From NCBI RefSeq assembly GCF_030009775.1, contig NZ_JASCTH010000009.1, positions 186,001 through 250,000 on the forward strand: a stretch of DNA of 64,000 nucleotides. Reading direction: 5' to 3'. Below the pieces are notes generated by a model, which was not told where the DNA came from, searched no databases, and was given only the letters and a program-made list of their open reading frames with translations. Every line of letters starts with the position of its first letter. The first letter of the stretch is position 1. Origin of the DNA: Actinoplanes sandaracinus (lineage in GTDB: Bacteria > Actinomycetota > Actinomycetes > Mycobacteriales > Micromonosporaceae). A program made the translations under genes and the position numbers. Shown one piece after another: positions 1-6,754 of this stretch.

Positions 1-525
1 CGCGCCGCCGAAGTCGCCCGCGAAGCGGGCGCCCCGGAACTGGCGGCCGCCGGGCTGCTCGGCCTGGGGTCGCTCGCTCTGGCGCGCGGAGACCTGCCGG
101 AGTCGTTCCGGTACTGCTCGGCGGCGTTGGCCGCCTGCCCGGCGGGCTGGTACAGCGCCGACGGCACCCGGATGGCGATCCTGATCGTGCTGGGCCGGAT
201 CGCCGAACTGTCCGGTGACCCGGCGACCGCTGTGACCCGCTACCGCGAGGTCTTCACGATCCGCGGCGGCATGATCGGCTTCCCCGGGATGGCGGAGGCC
301 TTCGACCGGCTCGCCGGCCTGGCCGCCGCCACCGGTGATCCGGTGCGGGCCGCCCGGCTGCTCGGCGCGGTCCGTGCCCTCGGTCTGCGCGCCGACCCGG
401 AGGGTTCGGAGCCGGCTGCCCGGGCGGCCGCCGCTGCCCGTGCCACGCTCGGACCGCGGCGCTTCGCGGACGCCCTCGCCGCGGGCGCCGCCCTCAGCGC
501 TGACGAGGCGCTCGCTCTACCCTGA
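1..525 (+). CDS. C-terminal part of a TPR-containing regulator (partial)
   Basis: The reading frame is open from base 1 to a TGA at 523-525, so the N-terminus lies outside the window. The visible 174 residues are Ala/Leu/Arg-rich helical repeats of TPR type (for example the stretch around LSGDPATAVTRYREVF). They end in a tail (RATLGPRRFADALAAGAALSADEAL in part) that resembles the C-termini of large AfsR/LuxR-type ATPase regulators, where a 'LG..F..A...G..L..EEA' tail is common. No catalytic or DNA-binding domain is present in this fragment. A regulator of the neighbouring exporter is possible but not shown. An internal TTG at 127 is not needed as a start. Confidence 0.6.
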   Translation, partial: RAAEVAREAGAPELAAAGLLGLGSLALARGDLPESFRYCSAALAACPAGWYSADGTRMAILIVLGRIAELSGDPATAVTRYREVFTIRGGMIGFPGMAEAFDRLAGLAAATGDPVRAARLLGAVRALGLRADPEGSEPAARAAAAARATLGPRRFADALAAGAALSADEALALP

Positions 526-649
526 ACGACGAGGCGGTCACCCTCCTGAGCAGCGACGCCACCTGCCTTCCGCCTGCCCCCGCCCGCCCTCCGCCTGTCC
601 TCCGGCTGTCTTCCGGTAAGCGACGACGCCACTCCTCTTCCCCGACCGA

Positions 650-771
650 CCAGACCGCTCGCCGTCCCCTAGCCGACAAAGGCACCCACCCTCCCCAGAC
701 CTACCAGACCGCTTGCGCTCCGCTGGCCGACAAGGCCGCCGAACCGCCCCTGACCGACCAGACCGCTCGCC
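650..771. repeat. Decayed 54-bp direct repeat, about 2.3 copies
   Basis: The core ccagaccgctcgc occurs at 650, 704 (cttgc variant) and 758, exactly 54 bp apart. Each of the first two is followed by a gccgacaa-type segment (672-679 and 726-733). The units have diverged, so this is an old tandem duplication rather than a fresh one. Confidence 0.6.
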
Positions 772-790
772 CCGCCCTGAAGCCATGCGT

Positions 791-826
791 GGTCCGCGTG
801 GTCCGCGTGGTCCGCGTGGTCCGTGC
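791..826. repeat. 9-bp tandem repeat, four copies
   Basis: Unit ggtccgcgt occurs at 791, 800 and 809, with a variant at 818. In the frame of the downstream ABC gene it would encode Gly-Pro-Arg repeats, but no start or domain supports translation there. Confidence 0.75.
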
Positions 827-988
827 CGGAGGCTGAGGAGGATCCGAGGGTGTGCGCGACGTCGTACCAACGCGTCCGCCTCAGTTAGCCGCTCTCCTGT
901 CGCTCTCGCCGCCCGCTCGGAGGCGGCGGTGCGCGGACCGTCAGCGAACGGTGCGCGAGCCGTCAGCGCGGGACGCGAGCCTGACCGC

Positions 989-2110
989 ATGACATCCACG
1001 ATCGTGGCCGAAGGGCTGCGCAAACGGTATCGCGGTGGGCAGGGCGCCACCGCGCTGGACGGTTTCGATCTGCGGGTGCCGCCGGGCATCATCTACGGGC
1101 TGCTGGGGCCGAACGGGGCCGGCAAGACCACCGCCGTACGAGCGCTCTCCACCCTGCTCCGTTTCGACGCCGGCCGGGCGGAGGTGGCCGGCGCGGACGT
1201 GACACGGCAACCCGCCCTGGTACGCGAGCGGATCGCGCTGACCGGCCAGTACGCTGCCGTCGACGATGCGCTCAGCGGCAGGCAGAACCTGGTGCTCTTC
1301 GGCCGGCTGCACCACCTGGCGCGGCGAGACGCTCAGCGCCGCGCGGACGAACTGCTGGAACGGTTCGGGTTGACCGCGGCCGCCGGACGGTCGGCGAAGG
1401 ACTATTCGGGCGGGATGCGACGGCGTCTCGACTTGGCGGCCAGCCTGATCCGGCGGCCACGGGTTCTGTTTCTCGACGAACCGACCACGGGACTGGACCC
1501 GCGCAGCCGCACCCAGGTGTGGGCGGCGGTCCGCGGCCTGGTCGCCGACGGGACGACGGTGCTGCTCACCACCCAGTACCTGGAGGAGGCCGACCAACTG
1601 GCCGGGCGGATCGCGGTGGTGGACGCCGGCCGGGTGGTGGCCGAGGGCAGCCCCGACGAACTGAAAGCGGCGCTCGGGGCGGACCGTCTCGAAGTGGTGG
1701 TCCGGGATCCGGACCGGCTCGGCGACGCGGCCGCCCTGGTGGAACGGATCACCGGCGCTCAGCCGGACGTGGACTCCGACCGGCGGCGACTGCGGGTGCC
1801 GGTCGCCGACCGGGTGGGTGCGCTGCTCGCGGTGGTGCCGGCGCTGCAGCAGGCGGGGATCACCGTCGCCGACGTCGGCGTGCACCGCCCCACCTTGGAC
1901 GAGGCGTTCCTGCACCTGACCGGCGACCGCGCCGACCGCGCGCCTTCGACGCCGCCAGCCCATTCCGGTCCGCCCGGTCCGCCGGGCGCTCCCGGCGCTC
2001 CCGGCGCTCCCGGCGCTCCCGACGCTCCCGACGCTCCCGACGCTCCCGACGCTCCCGACGCTCCCGACGAGCGTCCTCTCTCCGGCGAGCGATCGGGGGC
2101 GGCGGCATGA
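989..2110 (+). CDS. ABC exporter ATP-binding protein, DrrA-type
   Basis: ATPase subunit of a drug or natural-product exporter of the ABC-2 class. Visible motifs are Walker A GPNGAGKT at residues 40-47, signature YSGGM, Walker B LFLDEPTTGLDP and the H-loop replacement TTQYLEEAD typical of DrrA-like proteins. The C-terminal regulatory region carries the family's 'HRPTLDEAFLHLTG' segment. I chose ATG 989 because the family begins a few residues before this point; the longer in-frame extension from 713 is Arg-rich low complexity. After the family's normal end the protein runs into a Gly/Ala-Pro-Asp repeat tail encoded by nine 9-bp units. The stop overlaps the permease start (ATGA). Confidence 0.9.
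   Translation: MTSTIVAEGLRKRYRGGQGATALDGFDLRVPPGIIYGLLGPNGAGKTTAVRALSTLLRFDAGRAEVAGADVTRQPALVRERIALTGQYAAVDDALSGRQNLVLFGRLHHLARRDAQRRADELLERFGLTAAAGRSAKDYSGGMRRRLDLAASLIRRPRVLFLDEPTTGLDPRSRTQVWAAVRGLVADGTTVLLTTQYLEEADQLAGRIAVVDAGRVVAEGSPDELKAALGADRLEVVVRDPDRLGDAAALVERITGAQPDVDSDRRRLRVPVADRVGALLAVVPALQQAGITVADVGVHRPTLDEAFLHLTGDRADRAPSTPPAHSGPPGPPGAPGAPGAPGAPDAPDAPDAPDAPDAPDERPLSGERSGAAA
1985..2065. repeat. 9-bp tandem repeat in the 3' end of the ABC ATPase gene
   Basis: Four copies of ggcgctccc followed by five of gacgctccc, all in phase, encode GAP x4 then DAP x5. The single-base step between the two halves suggests expansion by slippage. The tail lies after the last conserved ABC segment and just before the permease start. 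Confidence 0.9.
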
Positions 2111-2892
2111 GGACCGCGGTGGCTGACGGCTGGGTGATGACCGGGCGCTACCTGCGGCACGTGATACGGGCGCCGGAGGAGATCGTCATCTATTTCTCCC
2201 TGCCGATCATGTTCGTGCTGGTGTTCGGTTACGTGTTCGGCAGCGGAATGGCGGTTCCGGGCGGCGGCAACTATCGCGAGTTCCTGATCCCGGGCGTCTT
2301 CGCGATGACGATGCTCTACGGGATCGGCGCGACCGCCACCGCGATCTCGGTCGACGTGGGCCGGGGCGTGGTCGACCGGTTCCGGTCCATGCCGACCGCC
2401 CGGTCCGCGCTGATCAGCGGCCGGGTGACCGCCGACCTGGCGCGGGCGATGCTGGAGACGGCGGTGCTGGTGGTGTGTGGCCTGCTCGTCGGGTGGCGCT
2501 GGCACCACGGCATCGGCAACCTGCTGGCGGCACTCGGGCTGCTCCTGCTGCTGCGACTGGCACTGAGCTGCGTAGGCGTGGTTCTAGGCCTGGCCACACC
2601 GAACCCGGACACGGTGGCGATGATCGTGTTCCCGCTGGCCTTCCCGCTGAGCGCGGTCTCCAACGCCTTCGTGGCGCCGGAGCTGATGCCGGGCTGGCTG
2701 GGCACCGTCTCGGAGTGGAATCCGGTGTCGGCGACGACGAACGCGATCCGTGAGCTGTTCGGCAACCCCGGCCTCGGCTCGGACTCCTGGCCGGCCGAGC
2801 ACGCGCTGTCGCTGGCGATGGCCTGGCCGGTCGCGCTGATCGCGGTGTTCGGGCCGTTGGCGGTGCGCCTGTACCGCCGGCTCGGCCGCTAG
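2107..2892 (+). CDS. ABC-2 type exporter permease, DrrB-type
   Basis: 261-residue integral membrane partner of the upstream ATPase. Six hydrophobic spans are visible, including IVIYFSLPIMFVLVFGYVFG near residue 30 and a final VALIAVFGPLAV span. The ABC-2 hallmarks GVFAMTMLYG, 'RGVVDRFRSMP' and 'NPVSATTNAIRELFG' match daunorubicin-type permeases. ATG 2107 overlaps the ATPase stop by four bases, indicating translational coupling. The substrate cannot be told from sequence. Confidence 0.9.
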   Translation: MRTAVADGWVMTGRYLRHVIRAPEEIVIYFSLPIMFVLVFGYVFGSGMAVPGGGNYREFLIPGVFAMTMLYGIGATATAISVDVGRGVVDRFRSMPTARSALISGRVTADLARAMLETAVLVVCGLLVGWRWHHGIGNLLAALGLLLLLRLALSCVGVVLGLATPNPDTVAMIVFPLAFPLSAVSNAFVAPELMPGWLGTVSEWNPVSATTNAIRELFGNPGLGSDSWPAEHALSLAMAWPVALIAVFGPLAVRLYRRLGR

Positions 2893-3365
2893 TTCCAGAA
2901 CCCGGCTGGTCGTCCATGTCGTCACCGATTCTCAGTGCGGTTTCAGCGGGCGTGACCGCACGATCGTCTCGGCAGGCGTGACCGCACGATCGTCTCATCG
3001 GGCGTGACCGCACGATCGTCTCATCGGGCGTGACAGCACGGGGAACCAGCGGATTGCTGACCGACAGGTGCCACGGGCGGGCGGTCGCGGCAACGAGCCC
3101 GCTCGCCCGCGGCACCCGCGCCGGGCGCCTCCAGGGGAGGCGACCCGGGGACCGCTCTCCGGCTGGTGCGGTCCTGGCGGCCGCACCCCGGGCGCGTGGG
3201 GTACCGGCCTCGCAGGCTCAGACGTTCCAGGAAGTATGCCCGCCCGTTGTTACAGAAGGCGTCACGAAGACATTGGACAGCGGACAAAAGAGTCAAAAAC
3301 GCACGAGAATGCCGTTTCTCCTGGAAGATCAACTCCGTTGACGTGATCTACAACGGGGGTGGGCA
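2893..3365. other. 473-bp gap with a 26-bp repeat array
   Basis: Apart from the 26-bp repeats at 2950-3040 I see no gene. The downstream gene is preceded by a purine-rich aacgggggtgggca that can act as its ribosome binding site. Confidence 0.6.
2950..3040. repeat. 26-bp tandem repeat, about 3.5 copies
   Basis: Copies start at 2950, 2976, 3002 and 3028 (last one partial). The shared core gcgtgaccgcacgatcgtct contains the palindrome cgatcg. The first copy ends ggcag, the next two end atcgg. Copies two and three are identical, so the array is recent. It lies between the exporter and the dioxygenase-fold gene, in a position where iterated operators are possible. Confidence 0.85.
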
Positions 3366-3950
3366 GTGCGCAATGAGGAGAGTGGCAGCACACCGGTCAT
3401 CAACAGGCCGGTGCCGCGGCCGGTGAACCGGGGGCCGCAGCCGGCTCGGCTACCCCTCGCAGAACCGGGTCAGACCGGGCAGCTGCCGCTCGAACTCGTG
3501 CGCCGGAACATCGCCGGCGACCGTCCCGGGGTGCCACTGATGCTGCGGATCCGGGTCCTGGACGCCCTCCACGGTTCGCCGGTAGGCGCGGCCGTCGTCG
3601 ACCTACGGCACCGAGACGCGACCGGCGACGACGAGGTGCGCGGCGCACAGGTGACCGACCCCGAGGGGTACGCCGAATTCCGTACCGTCCATCCCGGCCG
3701 CGAGCCGGGACAGCCGGTACAGATCACCGCGTACGTGCACGTCGGTGGCTACCTCGCCGGCGGGCGGACGGTGACGTACTGCGGCCCGTTGCTCGTCCCC
3801 GAGCAGATCGCCGGGCAGATCGCCACGGGACTCGCCCCCGCCGAGGAACAGCAGCCGGCGACCGGGGGAACCCTGAACGTGGTGCCACGCGACCGATTCG
3901 ACCCGACCATCGGCCTACTCGCGACGATCACCGTCGCGATCGGCGACTAA
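3366..3950 (+). CDS. Intradiol ring-cleavage dioxygenase-fold protein, apparently without metal ligands
   Basis: 194 residues. The middle (about 58-130) follows the intradiol dioxygenase beta-sandwich: 'LRIRVLDALHGSPVGAAVVDLRH.DA' then 'RGAQVTDPEGYAEFRTVHPG'. In active enzymes the next segment is GWY..R..H.H, supplying Tyr and two His ligands to Fe(III). Here it reads GREPGQPVQITAYVHV, so the Tyr and the paired His are gone. The expected WHCDA is RHRDA. The fold is therefore probably kept without catalysis. The N-terminal 55 residues are Pro/Arg-rich. No signal peptide is visible. GTG 3366 is the only start with a purine-rich ribosome site; a nearby ATG is out of frame. Confidence 0.65.
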   Translation: MRNEESGSTPVINRPVPRPVNRGPQPARLPLAEPGQTGQLPLELVRRNIAGDRPGVPLMLRIRVLDALHGSPVGAAVVDLRHRDATGDDEVRGAQVTDPEGYAEFRTVHPGREPGQPVQITAYVHVGGYLAGGRTVTYCGPLLVPEQIAGQIATGLAPAEEQQPATGGTLNVVPRDRFDPTIGLLATITVAIGD

Positions 3951-4017
3951 CCGCCGCCACGTCAACGACCGATGCACCATCACCACCCCCAACCGCCGCC
4001 TCCGCCCACCGCCAGGG

Positions 4018-4668
4018 TCAGCCGCGTAAGTAGGCCAGAACGGCGCGGACGCGGCGGTGGTCGTCGGAGTCCGGTGGCAGGTCCAGCTTGGCGAGCAGGC
4101 TGCCGATGTGCTTGGCGACCATCGCCTCGGTGACCACGAGCTGCCGGGCGATCGCCGTGTTCGAACGGCCCTCGGCCATCAGCGCGAGAACCTCCCGCTC
4201 GCGGGCGGTCAGCCGGTGCAGCGGGTCACGGCGCCGGCCGAGCAGTTGACGGACCACCTCCGGGTCCACCACGGTGCGGCCGGCTGCCACCGCCACCAGC
4301 GCGTCCACGAACTCGGTGACCTCACCGATCCGGTCCTTGAGCAGGTAGCCCACCCCACTCTGATGGTCGGAGTCGAGGAGTTCGGCGGCGTAGGTCTGCT
4401 CGACGTACTGGCTGAGTACCAGCACCGGCAGGGTGGGGTCTTCGGCTCGCATCGCGATCGCCGCCTGCAGACCCTCGTCACTGAAACGGGGCGGCATCCG
4501 CACGTCGGTGACCACCACGTCCGGTTTTTCTCGCGCCACCGCATCTCGCAACGCGACGGCGTCACCGACCGCGGCGACCACCTCGTGTCCGAAATGGCGC
4601 AGCATTCCGGCCACGCCCTCCCGGACGATCAGTCCGTCCTCGGCGATCACCACACGCAACCCGCTCAT
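4018..4668 (-). CDS. NarL/FixJ-family response regulator
   Basis: 216 residues. The receiver domain has the acidic pair at E10-D11, phospho-acceptor D55 (VVVTDVRMPP) and the conserved Lys in GYLLKD. The C-terminal LuxR helix-turn-helix begins LTAREREVLALMAEGRSN. It overlaps the end of the upstream histidine kinase gene by four bases, so the two form a two-component pair. The pair is divergent from the ABC exporter at 6005-9303, its most likely target. Confidence 0.93.
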   Translation of the reverse strand: MSGLRVVIAEDGLIVREGVAGMLRHFGHEVVAAVGDAVALRDAVAREKPDVVVTDVRMPPRFSDEGLQAAIAMRAEDPTLPVLVLSQYVEQTYAAELLDSDHQSGVGYLLKDRIGEVTEFVDALVAVAAGRTVVDPEVVRQLLGRRRDPLHRLTAREREVLALMAEGRSNTAIARQLVVTEAMVAKHIGSLLAKLDLPPDSDDHRRVRAVLAYLRG

Positions 4669-5894
4669 GCCGGCACCGGAATCTCCACGTGCAGCAGCGT
4701 AGGACCACCGGCCGGACTGGAGAGAGTCACGGCGCCGTCCAGGACCGCGACCCGGTCGGCGAGCCCCACCAGGCCCGACCCTGCCGCCGGGTCGGCCCCG
4801 CCACGTCCGTCGTCGCGCACCCGCACCACGAGCCGCCCGCCGTCGACGTAGGCGGTGATGTGAGCGCGCTCGGCGAGGGCGTGCTTGGCGACGTTCGTGA
4901 GCGCCTCGGACACCACGAAGTACGCCGTCACCTCGACCGGACCCGGCAACCGCCCCGGCAGGCGCAGGTCGAGATCGACCGGCAGCGGCGCGACGGAGGC
5001 GGCCTCCCCCACGGCCGCCGCCAGACCACGATCGGTCAGAACCTTCGGGTGTACGCCGCGGATCAGCTCCCGCAGATCGGTGAGCGCTTGCTTGGCCAGC
5101 TCGTGCGCGGCGGCGACCGGCCCGGCGCCGGGTGACCCGGGTGGCAGTTCCAGGCGGGCGAGCCCGAGCTGCATGCTGAGCGCGACGAGCCGCTGCTGCG
5201 CGCCGTCGTGCAGGTCGCGCTCGATGCGCCGGCGCTCCACCTCGAAGGCGTCGACGAGCCGGGCCCGGGAGCGGGTCACCTCGATCAGGAGGGCGTCGTC
5301 GCGTGGCGCGAGCATGGCCCGTGCCATGGCGGCGCGGGCGCCCGCCCAGGCGATCACCGGATAGACCAGGATCGGCCCCAGCAGCAGGCCGGCGAACGTG
5401 GCAGGCAGAGTGGTGGCGAGTCCTTCGTCATCGATGACCAACGGCGCGCCGACCGAGATCATCAGCGTGTATGCCACGCCGCCGAGCACCAGCAGGTCCA
5501 TCCAGCAGAGCATCGCCGCCGACAGCGCCGCGTAGAACAGCTCGCGCCACGTCGCCTCCTCCCGCAGCCGGAGGGCGACCCAGGCGCGCAGCCCGGCCCG
5601 CGGTGGCGGCTGATGCGGGTCGTGCAGCTCTTCCTCGTCGACCAGGCGCAAACGCCGCCGCTCGATCCGGGCCACCACGATGCCGGCGAGCAGGCACGCC
5701 ACATAGCCCGCGACACCGACGAGCACCACGGCCAGGACGGTGCCGACAGCCAGCAGGGCCACCACCGCGGCGATGATGGCGACACCGAGGAGCGCTCCAC
5801 TCGCCAGATAGGCGAGCGAGCGCCACGGCCACGACGATCGCAACAGCACGGTCGGCCGCAGGGTGAGCGCTTCGAGCGCGGTGCGGGGCGGCAT
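4665..5894 (-). CDS. Sensor histidine kinase (HisKA_3 type)
   Basis: 409 residues. An N-terminal membrane sensor region has about four spans (residues 28-75 and 120-185) in the arrangement of the actinobacterial 'putative sensor' domain. The dimerisation helix carries the phospho-acceptor His229 in 'IERDLHDGAQQRL', followed by a HATPase domain with 'VSEALTNVAKHA' (N box) and 'DDGRGGAD..GSGLVGL' (G boxes). ATG 5894 is preferred: a TAGCGT -10-like box ends seven bases upstream, suggesting a leaderless message, and the extension to 6023 has no domain. The cognate regulator is immediately downstream. Confidence 0.92.
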   Translation of the reverse strand: MPPRTALEALTLRPTVLLRSSWPWRSLAYLASGALLGVAIIAAVVALLAVGTVLAVVLVGVAGYVACLLAGIVVARIERRRLRLVDEEELHDPHQPPPRAGLRAWVALRLREEATWRELFYAALSAAMLCWMDLLVLGGVAYTLMISVGAPLVIDDEGLATTLPATFAGLLLGPILVYPVIAWAGARAAMARAMLAPRDDALLIEVTRSRARLVDAFEVERRRIERDLHDGAQQRLVALSMQLGLARLELPPGSPGAGPVAAAHELAKQALTDLRELIRGVHPKVLTDRGLAAAVGEAASVAPLPVDLDLRLPGRLPGPVEVTAYFVVSEALTNVAKHALAERAHITAYVDGGRLVVRVRDDGRGGADPAAGSGLVGLADRVAVLDGAVTLSSPAGGPTLLHVEIPVPA

Positions 5895-5901
5895 GGCAGG
5901 C

Positions 5902-5924
5902 ACGCTACCGGCCGGCTGTGACGC
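5902..5924 (-). promoter_or_regulatory. Possible leaderless promoter of the histidine kinase gene
   Basis: On the minus strand: gcgtcacag, 8-bp spacer, TAGCGT, then seven bases to the ATG at 5894. The -10 fits. The upstream 9-mer matches the PafBC-type consensus TTGTCRGTG in only five of nine positions, so I would not call it PafBC-dependent. Confidence 0.35.
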
Positions 5925-6004
5925 CGTCGGTAGTGCTGGATATACCATCAGGTGTCGATCCCGCACGACTGTGCCGGGCGCCTCCGGCCGGTTGGCTGAG
6001 CGGC

Positions 6005-6754
6005 ATGACGAATCACGAGACACCAGCGGTCGAGCTGAGGGCGGCGGCCAGGACCTTCGGTTCAGGTGAGCGCTCGGTCACGGCATTGGACAGGGTCGAC
6101 GCCCGGTTCGAGCCGGGCACCTTCACCGCGGTCATGGGTCCGTCCGGTTCCGGCAAGTCGACGCTGCTGCACTGCGCGGCCGGTCTCGACCGGGTCACCA
6201 GCGGCGAGGTGATCATCGACGGCGTGCCGTTGGGCGGGCTGAGCGAGCGTGCCCTGACCCGTCTGCGCCGCTCCCGGGTGGGTTTCGTCTTCCAGTCGTT
6301 CAACCTGGTCCCGGCGCTGACCGCGGCACAGAACGTGGCGTTGCCACTGCGCCTGGCCGGGCGCCGACCACAGCGCGGTGAGGTGGCCACGATGCTGGCC
6401 GAGGTGGGCCTCGACGGGCGCGAGGGGCATCGGCCACCGGAGCTGTCCGGCGGCCAGCAGCAGCGGGTGGCCATCGCCCGCGCGCTGGTGTCGCGGCCGG
6501 CGGTCCTCTTCGCCGACGAGCCGACCGGGGCGCTGGACGCCGCGTCGGGGGCGGGGGTGCTGCGCCTGCTCCGCGCCGCGGTGGACCGGCATCGGCAGAC
6601 GATCGTGATGGTCACCCACGATCCGGTGGCAGCGGCCACCGCCGACCGGGTGGTGTTCCTGGCCGACGGCCGGGTCGTCGGCGAGCTGCCCGGCATGGTC
6701 GGCGCCGAGCGGATCGCCCTGCACACGGCCCGCCTGGAAGCGGTCACCCGATGA
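6005..6754 (+). CDS. ABC transporter ATP-binding protein, MacB/LolD type
   Basis: 249 residues. Walker A GPSGSGKS at 45-52, Q-loop 'GFVFQSFNLVPALTAAQNV', signature LSGGQQQRVAIARAL, Walker B VLFADEPTGALD and H-loop VMVTHD. This matches the ATPases that pair with FtsX-like permeases. ATG 6005 begins the conserved part; a GTG at 5918 is possible but adds a poorly conserved 29 residues. It overlaps the permease start by four bases and is divergent from the two-component system. Confidence 0.93.
   Translation: MTNHETPAVELRAAARTFGSGERSVTALDRVDARFEPGTFTAVMGPSGSGKSTLLHCAAGLDRVTSGEVIIDGVPLGGLSERALTRLRRSRVGFVFQSFNLVPALTAAQNVALPLRLAGRRPQRGEVATMLAEVGLDGREGHRPPELSGGQQQRVAIARALVSRPAVLFADEPTGALDAASGAGVLRLLRAAVDRHRQTIVMVTHDPVAAATADRVVFLADGRVVGELPGMVGAERIALHTARLEAVTR

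Larger units (their letters stand above)
526..988. other. 463-bp gap with decayed direct repeats, no gene supported
   Basis: No reading frame here looks like a protein; translations are Arg/Pro/Ala low complexity. The gap holds three copies of a ccagaccgctcgc-type motif spaced 54 bp apart and a run of 9-bp repeats, listed separately. The promoter of the downstream ABC exporter should lie here, but I cannot point to convincing -35/-10 boxes. Confidence 0.6.

Noticed and set aside
713..988. N-terminal extension of the ABC ATPase from 713
   Set aside because: The extra 92 residues are Arg-rich low complexity with GPR repeats and no family similarity. ATG 989 gives the normal N-terminus.
1519..2106. 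Upstream extension of the ABC permease frame
   Set aside because: It is an out-of-frame reading of the ATPase gene ending in an Arg/Ser repeat. ATG 2107 overlaps the ATPase stop as expected.
2950..3040. CRISPR array
   Set aside because: Units are in direct contact with no spacers, and no cas gene is in the window.
5902..5924. Fourth PafBC promoter, at the histidine kinase gene
   Set aside because: Spacing fits but only five of nine bases of the upstream box match and the gene is not a repair gene. Kept only as a possible leaderless promoter.
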